Position numbers and translations under genes: made by a program. From assembly GCF_011762225.1 (NCBI RefSeq), contig NZ_JAASQI010000008.1, positions 124,001-188,000 of the forward strand: a DNA stretch of 64,000 nt, read 5' to 3'. Below the pieces are notes generated by a model. That model worked only from the letters and a program-made list of their open reading frames with translations. It had not been told where the DNA came from and ran no database searches. Positions within the stretch are counted from its first letter, which is position 1. The number at the start of each line of letters is the position of its first letter. This DNA comes from Pseudochelatococcus lubricantis. GTDB taxonomy: Bacteria; Pseudomonadota; Alphaproteobacteria; Rhizobiales; Beijerinckiaceae. Of the stretch, positions 1 to 8,182 are shown piece by piece.

Positions 1-1423
1 CAGGCTCGTGCGCGAGGTCGAGAGGCGCCTCGCCGGCATGCCCGAGCTGGACACCGTCTATGCGCGTGCGGGCGAAGGGCAGCGGGGCTCGAACGAGGTG
101 ACCGAGGATACGATCGGCACCGTGCAGTTCGAGTTCGTGGACTGGCGCAAGCGCCGCAAGGCGCATGTCATTCTGGCCGAGATCCGGGAGCGGACGCAGG
201 ACATTCCCGGCGTGATCATCGAAGTGACGGAGCCGCGCGCCGGTCCGCCCACGGGCAAGCCCATCACGCTCGAAATCGCTGGCACGGACCCCGTGCCGAT
301 CTTCGAGACCGCGCGGCAGGCGGCGGCGGCGCTGCGGGCGCGCCCCGACACGCGCGACGTCGACGACGGCCTGCCGCTGCCCGGCATCGACTGGAGGCTG
401 ACCGTCGACAAGGCGGAGGCCGCGAAATACGCGGTCAACCCGCTGATCGTCGGCACGGCCGTCCAGCTGGTGACGAACGGTGTCAAGATCGCCGAATACC
501 GGCCGTCGGACACGGACAAGTCGGTCGACATCCTTGTGCGCTTTCCGGAGAGCCGCCGGAACCTCAACGAACTCGACAACCTGCGCATCAATTCGGAACT
601 GGGCGCGGTGCCCGCCGGCAATTTCGTCGTGCGCTCGGCCGAGCGCAGCGTCGGGCTGATCAACCGGGTGGACGGCCGGCAGGTGGTGAACGTCACCGCC
701 AACGTGGCCGAGGGCGTGCAGACGGCGGTGGTGCAGAAGGCGGTCATGGACGGCATGGCGGCCATGAGCCTTCCGCCCGGCATCACCTATCGCCTGAAGG
801 GCGAGGACGAGGAGCGCGAGAAGGCGGGCGCGTTCCTGGTGAGCGCGTTCGGCGCGGCGATGTTCCTGATCTTCGCCGTGCTGCTGGCGCAGTTCAACAA
901 GTTCACCAGCGTGTTCCTCGTGCTTTCGGCCGTGGTGCTCTCGACGATCGGTGTCCTCATCGGCCTCATGGTCATGGGGCAGGCTTTCGGCGTCGTGATG
1001 ACCGGCATCGGCATCATCGCCAACGCCGGGGTGATCGTGAACAACAACATCGTGCTCATCGACACCTACGACCGGCTGCGGCGCGAGGGGGTGGAGGCGT
1101 ATGACGCCATTCTGGAAACCTGCCGGGAGCGCGCCCGCCCGGTGGTGCTGACGGCGGTGACCGCGCTGCTCGGCGTGCTCGCCATCGCGTTCGGCATCAA
1201 CCTTGACTTCGTCGCCCGCTCCGTCGACATCGGCGCGCCCTCGACGCAGTGGTGGACGCATCTTGCTACCGCCATCGTGTTCGGGCTCGGCTTCGCCACT
1301 ATCCTGACACTGGTGGTGACGCCGGCCGCGCTGATGGGGCTCGCCAATATCGCCGCCTGGCGGGAAGGGCGGCGGAAGAAGCGGCGCGCCGGCAGGCAGG
1401 CCGGCACCGCGCTGGAAACCTGA
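1..1423 (+). CDS. RND efflux permease, C-terminal part (cut by window start)
   Basis: The frame is already open at base 2, so this is the last ~473 residues of an AcrB-type inner-membrane proton/drug antiporter. The visible part begins in the porter/docking region. It ends with a block of hydrophobic helices (from about residue 275 of the visible part) that contains the conserved stretch GIIANAGVIVNNNIVLID, typical of the C-terminal half of HAE/AcrB transporters. A very basic tail (GRRKKRR) follows the last helix and should be cytoplasmic. It converges on the encapsulin operon. Family assignment is firm; the substrate cannot be told. Confidence 0.9.
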   Translation, partial: RLVREVERRLAGMPELDTVYARAGEGQRGSNEVTEDTIGTVQFEFVDWRKRRKAHVILAEIRERTQDIPGVIIEVTEPRAGPPTGKPITLEIAGTDPVPIFETARQAAAALRARPDTRDVDDGLPLPGIDWRLTVDKAEAAKYAVNPLIVGTAVQLVTNGVKIAEYRPSDTDKSVDILVRFPESRRNLNELDNLRINSELGAVPAGNFVVRSAERSVGLINRVDGRQVVNVTANVAEGVQTAVVQKAVMDGMAAMSLPPGITYRLKGEDEEREKAGAFLVSAFGAAMFLIFAVLLAQFNKFTSVFLVLSAVVLSTIGVLIGLMVMGQAFGVVMTGIGIIANAGVIVNNNIVLIDTYDRLRREGVEAYDAILETCRERARPVVLTAVTALLGVLAIAFGINLDFVARSVDIGAPSTQWWTHLATAIVFGLGFATILTLVVTPAALMGLANIAAWREGRRKKRRAGRQAGTALET

Positions 1424-1510
1424 ACGGAAGGCGCCTGCCGCTGCCATCGGCCGGCAGACGCCTTTCCCGGATCGCGTTGTACCAAGCCGCCCGGTCGTTC
1501 CTCGGTACGT

Positions 1511-1540
1511 AAAAACCCCCGGCGAGGGATCGCCGGGGGT
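1511..1540 (-). terminator. Rho-independent terminator of the encapsulin operon
   Basis: The arms ACCCCCGGCGA (1515-1525) and TCGCCGGGGGT (1530-1540) form a perfect 11-bp stem with a 4-base loop. Read on the minus strand it is followed by five T (1511-1515), so it ends the desulfurase transcript. It may also stop the converging RND transcript. Confidence 0.85.
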
Positions 1541-1601
1541 CTCAATCGTCGCGGCTGCCGCCTTGCCTTCCCTGGAGCCGTGTCCGCCCCGGTTCGGCGC
1601 T

Positions 1602-3578
1602 CTATCGTTTCGGCAACAGGTGCAGCGCGTTGACGAGGGCGTCCACGTCCTCGCGGGTGTTGTAGAAGGCGAGCGAGGCGCGCACCGTCGTTTCCACGCC
1701 GAAACGGCGCAGGGCCGGCTGGGCGCAGTGGTGACCGGAGCGCGTGGCGATGCCGTGCCTGTCGAGATGGCGCGCCACCTGTTCGGACTCGAATCCCTTG
1801 ACGACGAACGACAGGACGCTCGCCTTCAACGGCGACGTGCCGATGATGCGCAGGCCCGGAACGGTGGCTAGGCCCTCGTTCGCATAGTCGAGCAGGGCAT
1901 GCTCGTAGGCCGCGATATCGGCGATCCCGACGTTGTTGATGTAGTCGACGGCGGCGCCGAGCCCCACCGCGCCGGCGATGTCGGGAGTTCCCGCCTCGAA
2001 TTTCTCGGGCGGACCCTGAAAGATCGTGCGCTCGAACGTCACGTCCCGGATCATGTGCCCGCCGCCCTGCCACGGCGGCAGCGCCTCCAGCCATCGCTCC
2101 TTGCCGTAGAGGATGCCGATGCCGGTCGGGCCGAAGATCTTGTGGCCGGACAGCACGAGAAAATCGGCATCGAGGGCGCGGACGTCGAGCGGCAGGTGCG
2201 GCGAGGACTGGGCCGCGTCGACCAGTACCGGCACGCCCCGAGCGTGGGAGAGCGCGATGATCTCCGCCACCGGGTTGATGGTGCCGAGGGCATTCGCCAC
2301 ATGGGTTACGGACACGAACTTCGTGCGCGGTCCGAGAAGCGCGGCGAACTGGTCGAGCAGCAGCGTGCCGTTGTCGTCGACGGGCGCGACCTTGAGCACC
2401 GCGCCCGTGCGCCGGGCCAGCAACTGCCACGGCACGATATTGGCGTGATGCTCGATATGCGTGATCAGGATCTCGTCGCCCGCGCCGATGAACTGCTGTC
2501 CGAAGCTGTTGGCGACGAGGTTGATCGCTTCCGTCGTGCCGCGCAGGAACACGATCTCGCGGGAACTGGCCGCGCCGATGAAATCGCGCAGCTTGTCGCG
2601 CGCACCCTCGAACAGGTCGGTGGAACGGGCGGCGAGCGTGTGGGCGGCGCGATGGATGTTGGAGTTATGCCGGGAATAGAATTCCGACGTGATGTCGATG
2701 ACGCTCTGCGGCTTCTGGGTGGTCGCCGCGTTGTCGAGCCACACCAGCGGCTTGCCGTTGACGGTTTGGTGAAGGACGGGGAAATCCCTGCGCAGGCCCC
2801 GCGTCTCGAAGGCCGTCAGCACGCTGTCGCGTGGCGCGTTCGCCGCCGCGTGTGCGGTCGCCGGATGCGCGGGAGACGCGGCGGTGCCGCCCGGCCCCAC
2901 GCTTGCCGGCACGGCGTCTGCCCGCGGGGGCGCCTCCCGCTGCTGCAGGAAGTAGTAGTTCGGCGTCGAATCATGGCGCGCATGATGCTGCGCGATGACC
3001 GTGTCGCCGCCCTGCCTGTCCTCGTAGCCGCCGAGGAAGCGCGGCTCGCCGAAAACGAAAACCTCGTGCGGATGCAGCACGTGGTCGAGCGCCAGCGCGC
3101 CGTCGGATGTCGGTGCGCCGGAGGGGGCGGGATGGCCGCCCGCCGGCGCGTAGGCGCTGACCGGCGCATAGCCGCTCACGCTGGCGTAGTCCCCCGGCGG
3201 GGTCAGGTAGTCGCCGGGGAGGAAGCCGCTGCCGGGCACGGAGACATGGCCGGAACGGTCGGGCGCGAAGGCCGGCGCGAGCGCGGCTTCGGGCACCTGC
3301 GCCGCCGGGTCCGCATGCGCGGCGGCCGGCGCGATGACGGGAAGGTCCGCCGGCAGCGAGGGAGCTGTCAGCGAGACGGAATCCACCGGCGCGGGCGGCG
3401 CGGCGACGGACGGGATAGCGGCCCGTTGCGGCGTGGCTTCCGGCAGCCCCTCCGGCAGGGAAGGGGCGGCCGACGCACCCGAGAACGCTTCCCGCACCAG
3501 TTGCGAGAGCAGGGAGGTGAGCGGCGATTGGTCCTGACCCGACGGCAATACCGCGCGGGGTTCAGACTGCGTAGTCAT
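1602..3578 (-). CDS. Encapsulin cargo: SufS-type cysteine desulfurase with long N-terminal loading domain
   Basis: This 658-residue PLP enzyme should convert L-cysteine to L-alanine and enzyme-bound sulfur. From about residue 256 it is an ordinary class V aminotransferase/SufS: LDNAATTQKP near the N-terminus, the PLP lysine in SGHKIFGPTG, and the persulfide cysteine in RSGHHCAQPALRRFG. SufS proteins are usually about 410 residues. The extra ~255 residues are Ala/Pro-rich and low in complexity, with two islands of more ordinary composition: residues 17-34 (SPLTSLLSQLVREAFSG) and about 165-212 (includes HEVFVFGEPRFLGGYED). Such extensions are known to load cysteine desulfurases into family 2 encapsulins. 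Its ATG lies inside the end of the shell gene (17-nt overlap), so the two are translationally coupled. Its role in sulfur storage is inferred. Confidence 0.93.
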   Translation of the reverse strand: MTTQSEPRAVLPSGQDQSPLTSLLSQLVREAFSGASAAPSLPEGLPEATPQRAAIPSVAAPPAPVDSVSLTAPSLPADLPVIAPAAAHADPAAQVPEAALAPAFAPDRSGHVSVPGSGFLPGDYLTPPGDYASVSGYAPVSAYAPAGGHPAPSGAPTSDGALALDHVLHPHEVFVFGEPRFLGGYEDRQGGDTVIAQHHARHDSTPNYYFLQQREAPPRADAVPASVGPGGTAASPAHPATAHAAANAPRDSVLTAFETRGLRRDFPVLHQTVNGKPLVWLDNAATTQKPQSVIDITSEFYSRHNSNIHRAAHTLAARSTDLFEGARDKLRDFIGAASSREIVFLRGTTEAINLVANSFGQQFIGAGDEILITHIEHHANIVPWQLLARRTGAVLKVAPVDDNGTLLLDQFAALLGPRTKFVSVTHVANALGTINPVAEIIALSHARGVPVLVDAAQSSPHLPLDVRALDADFLVLSGHKIFGPTGIGILYGKERWLEALPPWQGGGHMIRDVTFERTIFQGPPEKFEAGTPDIAGAVGLGAAVDYINNVGIADIAAYEHALLDYANEGLATVPGLRIIGTSPLKASVLSFVVKGFESEQVARHLDRHGIATRSGHHCAQPALRRFGVETTVRASLAFYNTREDVDALVNALHLLPKR

Positions 3579-4977
3579 GGTAGCGGCCGATCAGGACGTT
3601 ATCGAGACGGGCAACGGCGTCGTTCACGAGCACCGCCACGGAGAAGTAGCGGGTCACGAGATGCGAGGCGATCGAGTGCTCGTCCGTGCCGCTGTAGCGG
3701 ACCGACAGGCCGGGCTCCACCTCGCCGGTGACGCCGGTCTTCTGCAGGCCGACGACGCCCTGATCCGCCTCGCCCACGCGCAGCAGCAGGATGCTGGTGC
3801 TTTCCGGCACGCCATTGAAGCCGCCGGCGATCGGCAGCTTGTCGGAAGGCACGAGCGGCACGCCACGCCACGTGAGGAAGGGCGCGCCGAACAGATGCAC
3901 GATGACCGGCGGCACGCCCCGGCGGGTCGCCTCGCGGCCGAATGCGGCGATGGCGCGCGGATGGGCGAGGAAGAATGCGGGTTTCTTCCATACACGGGCG
4001 AGCAGTTCGTCGAGATCGTCCGGGGTCGGCGGCCCGGAACGGGTCGGGATGCGGTTCCCCGGGGCGACCTCATGCAGCAGGCCGAATTCGGCGTTGTTGA
4101 TGAGTTCCCACTCCTCCCGCTCCTTCACCGCGTCGACGGTGAGGCGCACCTGCTCGCGGAGCTGGTCGATCTGGTTGCTGTAGAGATCGGTGACGCGGGT
4201 ATGCGTCTGCAACACGGTCTGGATGGTGCTGAGGTGATATTCGCGCGGATGCTCGGCATAGTCGACGAAGGTCGTCGGCAGGCGCGGCTCGCCGCTGTGG
4301 CCGGACAGCAGGTCGATGGCAACCTCGCCCCATTCGTTCGTCCGCGCCGCGAGCGCGTGCTGCTCGTCGCTGGAGCGGGCGATGGCCTGGCGCAGGCCTG
4401 ACTGCTCGTCGATCTTCGAGACATCGAGCTTCAGCACCGTGGCGGGCGTCAGCGCGGCGGCCGTGGTGGCGATGGGGCTGTCCTGCAGCAGCGTGCGGTG
4501 GCCGAAGAAGCTGCCCGCGCCGATCAGCCGCTGGCGCAGCTTGCCGCCGAAGGGGTTGACGCCCGTCTGCTCCACCGTGCCCTCGGCAACGATGAACAGC
4601 TTGCGGGCGCTGCTGCCTGCTTCCGTCAGCCGCTCGCCGGCCTCGACGTGCTTGACGGCGAAGAGCCCTGCAATCTTCTTCAGTTCGTCCGGGTTCAGGC
4701 CGGAGAGGGCCGGAATCGCGGCGAGCGATTCGGGGGATACGGCGAGCTTGCCGCCGTCGTTGACGATGACGACCTGTCCCTCGCGGGCGCTCACGACCTT
4801 GCGGCGGTTGACGCGGTAGACACCGCCCGCGACATCGACCCACGGCAGCAACTTGTGCAGCCAGCGCGGGGTGCGTTCCGTATTCTGGACGACGGTGACG
4901 GTCGCCGTCGCAAGATTGCGTGCCGCGGGAGCGCTGACGCTGCGTTGCGCGCCGTGGCTGGTGGAAGACGCAGTCAT
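3562..4977 (-). CDS. Family 2 encapsulin shell protein with inserted cNMP-binding-like domain (family 2B type)
   Basis: This 471-residue HK97-fold nanocompartment shell subunit belongs to the SrpI/family 2 group. The C-terminal half carries the family 2 signature: AEFGLLHEVAPGNRIPTR, GPPTPDDLDELLARVWKKPA and FLTWRGVPLVPSDKLP. Residues about 88-198 are an inserted cyclic-nucleotide-binding-like beta-roll (GERLTEAG, LFIVAEGTVEQ, GAGSFFGHRTLL); plain family 2A shells of about 310 residues lack it. The start was chosen because GGGG sits 6 nt before this ATG; an in-frame ATG 12 nt upstream and longer starts are possible. It is first in an operon with the desulfurase cargo. The phosphate-binding cassette lacks the usual Glu and Arg, so cAMP may not be the ligand. 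Confidence 0.95.
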   Translation of the reverse strand: MTASSTSHGAQRSVSAPAARNLATATVTVVQNTERTPRWLHKLLPWVDVAGGVYRVNRRKVVSAREGQVVIVNDGGKLAVSPESLAAIPALSGLNPDELKKIAGLFAVKHVEAGERLTEAGSSARKLFIVAEGTVEQTGVNPFGGKLRQRLIGAGSFFGHRTLLQDSPIATTAAALTPATVLKLDVSKIDEQSGLRQAIARSSDEQHALAARTNEWGEVAIDLLSGHSGEPRLPTTFVDYAEHPREYHLSTIQTVLQTHTRVTDLYSNQIDQLREQVRLTVDAVKEREEWELINNAEFGLLHEVAPGNRIPTRSGPPTPDDLDELLARVWKKPAFFLAHPRAIAAFGREATRRGVPPVIVHLFGAPFLTWRGVPLVPSDKLPIAGGFNGVPESTSILLLRVGEADQGVVGLQKTGVTGEVEPGLSVRYSGTDEHSIASHLVTRYFSVAVLVNDAVARLDNVLIGRYHDYAV

Positions 4978-5689
4978 TATTAACCCCATTCGTTCGGTTG
5001 GATGTCGAAAACGGTGTCTGATGACGAAGGCCGATGAGCTTGCCTCATGGGCCTTCGTTAAACCCGCGCGGCAGCGAGCGAGGCCATTCCGGCACCGGTC
5101 GGGCCCCATGGCATCGCGTCGGGGCGACGCTGTTTATGGCTGTGCGGATCGTGGGCGCGCGCACGTCTGAAAGCACGTTCTTGTCTTTTTCTGGCAAGTT
5201 CTGTCAGTTTCAGCCAGTATAAACTGGCCGATATGACTTTTTGGCTATTACATTTGTTTTTGAAAATTGCTATCATAGCCATTTCTCTTTATAGGAAAAC
5301 AATAAAAATGACATATTTTCATCTTTAATTATTTAGTTTTACATAAAAACTCATGAAATTTGCGGATTTTCGCCCTGAAGGTGCTTTTTCATACACTGCA
5401 GCGCTGCATCCGCAGTCCGGCCGTCTGGCGCAACGGCCCGGCGCACCCCACCTGCAGAGTTGAAAAGCGGAAACGGCGAAGGGGCACGGCGGCATATGCG
5501 CCTTGACGACACCACCTGCACGAGACATCCGAGCCCCCCAGCCAGATCGAACGCAGGCGCATCTCACCCGCGCTGCACTGGAAGCTTTCCGATAATTGTC
5601 TATAATGTCAATAGACAATATGAGTTACGAACGTGAGGGCGTTCGCCAACCAGCGGGCGCGGATGCGGCCTGCGCGCGAGGATGAGACG
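4978..5689. other. Divergent intergenic region, encapsulin shell / LLM monooxygenase
   Basis: These 712 bases hold no convincing gene. The part at about 5165-5350 is AT-rich and must carry the encapsulin promoter on the minus strand; I cannot place its -35/-10 with confidence. A small inverted repeat CCAGT-ATAA-ACTGG lies at 5214-5227. The palindrome at 5595-5619 is listed separately. Confidence 0.6.
5595..5619 (+). promoter_or_regulatory. Operator-like inverted repeat overlapping a TATAAT
   Basis: The arms ATTGTCTAT (5595-5603) and ATAGACAAT (5611-5619) form a perfect 9-bp inverted repeat around a 7-base spacer. The left arm runs into TATAAT (5601-5606), a good -10 box about 85 bases before the LLM monooxygenase start. 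A repressor bound here would cover the -10. No matching TTGACA is seen, so the promoter call is tentative. Confidence 0.55.
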
Positions 5690-7012
5690 ATGAGTACACG
5701 GCAATTGAAACTTGGCGCCTTCATGCGTCCTGTCAGCATTCACACCGGCGCCTGGCGCTATCCCGGCGCCCTGAAGGACGCCAATTTCAACTTTCCCGCC
5801 CTGAGGCGCTATGCGCAGCGGCTGGAGGAGGCGAAATTCGATGCCTTCTTCATGGCCGATCATCTCGCCGTGCTCAACATGCCCGTCGAGGCGCTGAAAC
5901 GCAGCCATACGGTGACGTCCTTCGAGCCGTTCACGCTGCTTTCGGCGCTGGCCGGGGCCACGCAGCGGCTGGGGCTCGTCGCCACCGCGTCCACCACCTT
6001 CGAGCACCCCTTCCACCTGGCGCGCCGCTTCGCCTCGCTCGACCATATCAGCGGGGGCCGCGCGGGGTGGAACATCGTCACCACGTCGAACCCGGACGCG
6101 GCGCTGAACTTCGGCCTTGATGAGCACGTCGCCCACGCGGACCGCTACGCGCGGGCGCGCGAATTCTATGACGTGGTCACCGGGCTGTGGGACAGCTTCG
6201 CCGACGACGCCTTCATCCGCGATGCCGAAAGCGGCATCTATTTCGATCCGGAAAAGATGCATGTGCTCGGCCACAAGGGGCCGTCCTTCTCGGTGCGCGG
6301 CCCGCTGCACATCGCCCGCCCGGTGCAGGGCTGGCCGGTGATCGTGCAGGCGGGAGCGTCCGAGGCGGGACGCCAGCTCGCGGCGGAAACGGCGGAGGTG
6401 GTGTTCGCCGCTGCCGGCACGCTCGCGGACGGGCAGCGCTTCTATGCGGATGTGAAGGGCCGGCTCGCCGCGGCGGGGCGCGAGCGCGACCATCTGAAGA
6501 TTTTGCCCGGCGCCTTCGTCGTGGTGGGAGAAACGGTCGACGAGGCGCGGGCCATCCGCGCGCGTCTCGACTCGCTCGTCCATGCCGACAGCGCCATCGC
6601 CTCGCTGTCGATCGCGCTCGGCCACGACGTATCCCATCTCGATCCCGAGGGCTTCCTGCCCGATATTCCCGAAACCGAGGCCAGCAAGTCCAGCCGCGAG
6701 CGGGTTCTGGCGCTGGCGGAGCGGGAAAAGCTCACCATCCGCCAGCTCGCGCAGCGGCTCGGCGGATACGCCGGCCTCGCCTTCGTCGGTACGGCGCAGA
6801 CCATCGCCGACGAGATGCAGGAGTGGCTGGAAAGCGAGGGATCGGACGGCTTCAACATGATGTTTCCCTACCTGCCGGGCGGCCTCGACGCCTTCGTCGA
6901 CCGGGTCGTGCCGGAACTGCAAAGACGGGGCATCTTCCGGAAGGAATATGAAGGCGAGACCCTGCGCGACAACCTGGGGCTGCCGCGTCCGGCGAACCGC
7001 TTTTTCGCCTGA
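5690..7012 (+). CDS. LLM-class flavin-dependent monooxygenase (NtaA/SnaA/DszA family)
   Basis: This 440-residue TIM-barrel oxygenase uses reduced FMN supplied by a separate reductase. Family marks are LGAFMRPVSIHTGAWRYP at the N-terminus, HPFHLARRFASLDHISGGR and GWNIVTTSNPDAALNFG. The family acts on organosulfur compounds (dibenzothiophene sulfone, sulfonates) and aminopolycarboxylates. The substrate here cannot be read from sequence, but the sulfur-related neighbours (cysteine desulfurase encapsulin, peroxiredoxin) favour an organosulfur compound. The start follows GAGG at good spacing. It is divergent from the encapsulin shell gene; the flavin reductase at 8183 is the likely partner. Confidence 0.9.
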   Translation: MSTRQLKLGAFMRPVSIHTGAWRYPGALKDANFNFPALRRYAQRLEEAKFDAFFMADHLAVLNMPVEALKRSHTVTSFEPFTLLSALAGATQRLGLVATASTTFEHPFHLARRFASLDHISGGRAGWNIVTTSNPDAALNFGLDEHVAHADRYARAREFYDVVTGLWDSFADDAFIRDAESGIYFDPEKMHVLGHKGPSFSVRGPLHIARPVQGWPVIVQAGASEAGRQLAAETAEVVFAAAGTLADGQRFYADVKGRLAAAGRERDHLKILPGAFVVVGETVDEARAIRARLDSLVHADSAIASLSIALGHDVSHLDPEGFLPDIPETEASKSSRERVLALAEREKLTIRQLAQRLGGYAGLAFVGTAQTIADEMQEWLESEGSDGFNMMFPYLPGGLDAFVDRVVPELQRRGIFRKEYEGETLRDNLGLPRPANRFFA

Positions 7013-7138
7013 CGGCGGAGTTGCGGCATTTACATATTAATTTCATCGACTATCTGGATTTATGGGCTGTCGTCGTTATAGACTGGGCCTTCGCAGGTTC
7101 ATCGCGACGACCGCTCTTCACAATCAGGAGACGAAGAC

Positions 7139-7783
7139 ATGTCCATCCAGCTCGGCCAGATCGCGCCCGATTTCGTGCAGAACAGCACGGCGGGCGAAAT
7201 CCGCTTTCACGAATGGCTCGGCAATTCGTGGGGCATCCTGTTCAGCCACCCGCGGAACTTCACGCCGGTCTGCACGACGGAACTCGGCGAGGTTGCCCGC
7301 CTCGCGCCGGAGTGGGAGAAGCGCAACGTCAAGGTCCTCGGCCTGTCCGTCGATCCGCTCGACGCGCATGAGAAATGGGGCGCCGACATCGCGGAGACGC
7401 AGGGCCATGCCCTGAACTTCCCCCTGCTCGCCGACGACGACAAGAAGGTGTCGGAACTCTACGGGCTCATCCATCCCGATGCGGATCCCAACGTCACCGT
7501 GCGCGCGGTCTTCATCATCGACCCGAACAAGAAGGTGCGCCTGACCTTCACCTATCCGCCGAGCGCCGGGCGCAACTTCGCCGAAATCCTGCGCGTCGTC
7601 GACAGCCTGCAACTCACGGACGCCCGGAAGGTCTCGACGCCGGTGAACTGGAACCCCGGTGATCCGGTAATCATCGTCCCGTCCGTTTCCGACGAGGAGG
7701 CGAGGCAGCGCTTCCCGCAGGGCTTCAAGACGCTGAAGCCTTACCTGCGCATCGTTGAACTCGACGGGCAGCAGGACAGCTGA
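7139..7783 (+). CDS. 1-Cys peroxiredoxin (Prx6 / AhpC-TSA family)
   Basis: This 214-residue thiol peroxidase reduces hydrogen peroxide and organic hydroperoxides in the cytoplasm. The peroxidatic cysteine is Cys45 in NFTPVCTTELG. No other cysteine is present, which makes it a 1-Cys enzyme needing an external reductant. The long C-terminal domain (PVNWNPGDPVIIVPSVSDE, then PYLRIV) is the Prx6-type dimer domain. The start follows CAGGAGA. It lies 126 bases after the LLM monooxygenase on the same strand and may detoxify peroxide made by uncoupled flavin chemistry. Confidence 0.93.
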   Translation: MSIQLGQIAPDFVQNSTAGEIRFHEWLGNSWGILFSHPRNFTPVCTTELGEVARLAPEWEKRNVKVLGLSVDPLDAHEKWGADIAETQGHALNFPLLADDDKKVSELYGLIHPDADPNVTVRAVFIIDPNKKVRLTFTYPPSAGRNFAEILRVVDSLQLTDARKVSTPVNWNPGDPVIIVPSVSDEEARQRFPQGFKTLKPYLRIVELDGQQDS

Positions 7784-7795
7784 CGTCCAGGTCGG

Positions 7796-7834
7796 TGTCA
7801 ATTCAATCTATATATTCTATAGATTGAATTGACA
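7796..7834. promoter_or_regulatory. Perfect 17-bp inverted repeat between peroxiredoxin and flavin reductase
   Basis: The arms 7796-7812 (TGTCAATTCAATCTATA) and 7818-7834 are exact reverse complements around a 5-base spacer TATTC. There is no T-run after it, so it is a poor terminator despite lying 12 bases after the peroxiredoxin stop. The right arm ends in TTGACA (7829-7834), which could be a -35 for the flavin reductase transcript. I favour an operator. Confidence 0.6.
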
Positions 7835-8182
7835 TTGGATGTGTTTGCATGTACCGGATATAAATGGCTTGCGGAGCCGTTTTCCTGCTGCATCAGACCG
7901 GAGAATGGGCACAGTTTTCTGGATCAACCTGATGTCTGAACAAGAATAGAGCGGCGGCATGCGTCGGTTTCTCCGTTCGCTGCTCCGTCCGGAAATGTCC
8001 AGCGTATCGTGTCCCGCCAGAGGCGCGAGGGAGATGCTGGTATTGTGTTATTGATGGTCTGGCGGGAGAATCCCGTGCCGGTCGTCGCGATCCCGGTCCC
8101 GCACGCGCATGTGGCGGGCGCGCGTCGGGATGCAGCGGATGGCGGCGGACGCGGGGATATCCGGATGTTGCGGAGCTGATCA
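7835..8182 (+). other. Long leader / gap before flavin reductase
   Basis: About 350 bases with no convincing coding frame on either strand. If the promoter is at the 17-bp inverted repeat, this would be a roughly 300-base untranslated leader. I see no riboswitch that I recognise. Confidence 0.4.

Noticed and set aside
3562-4977. HK97-fold protein as sign of a prophage
   Set aside because: No terminase, portal, protease or tail gene lies nearby, and the protein carries family 2 encapsulin motifs with cargo beside it.
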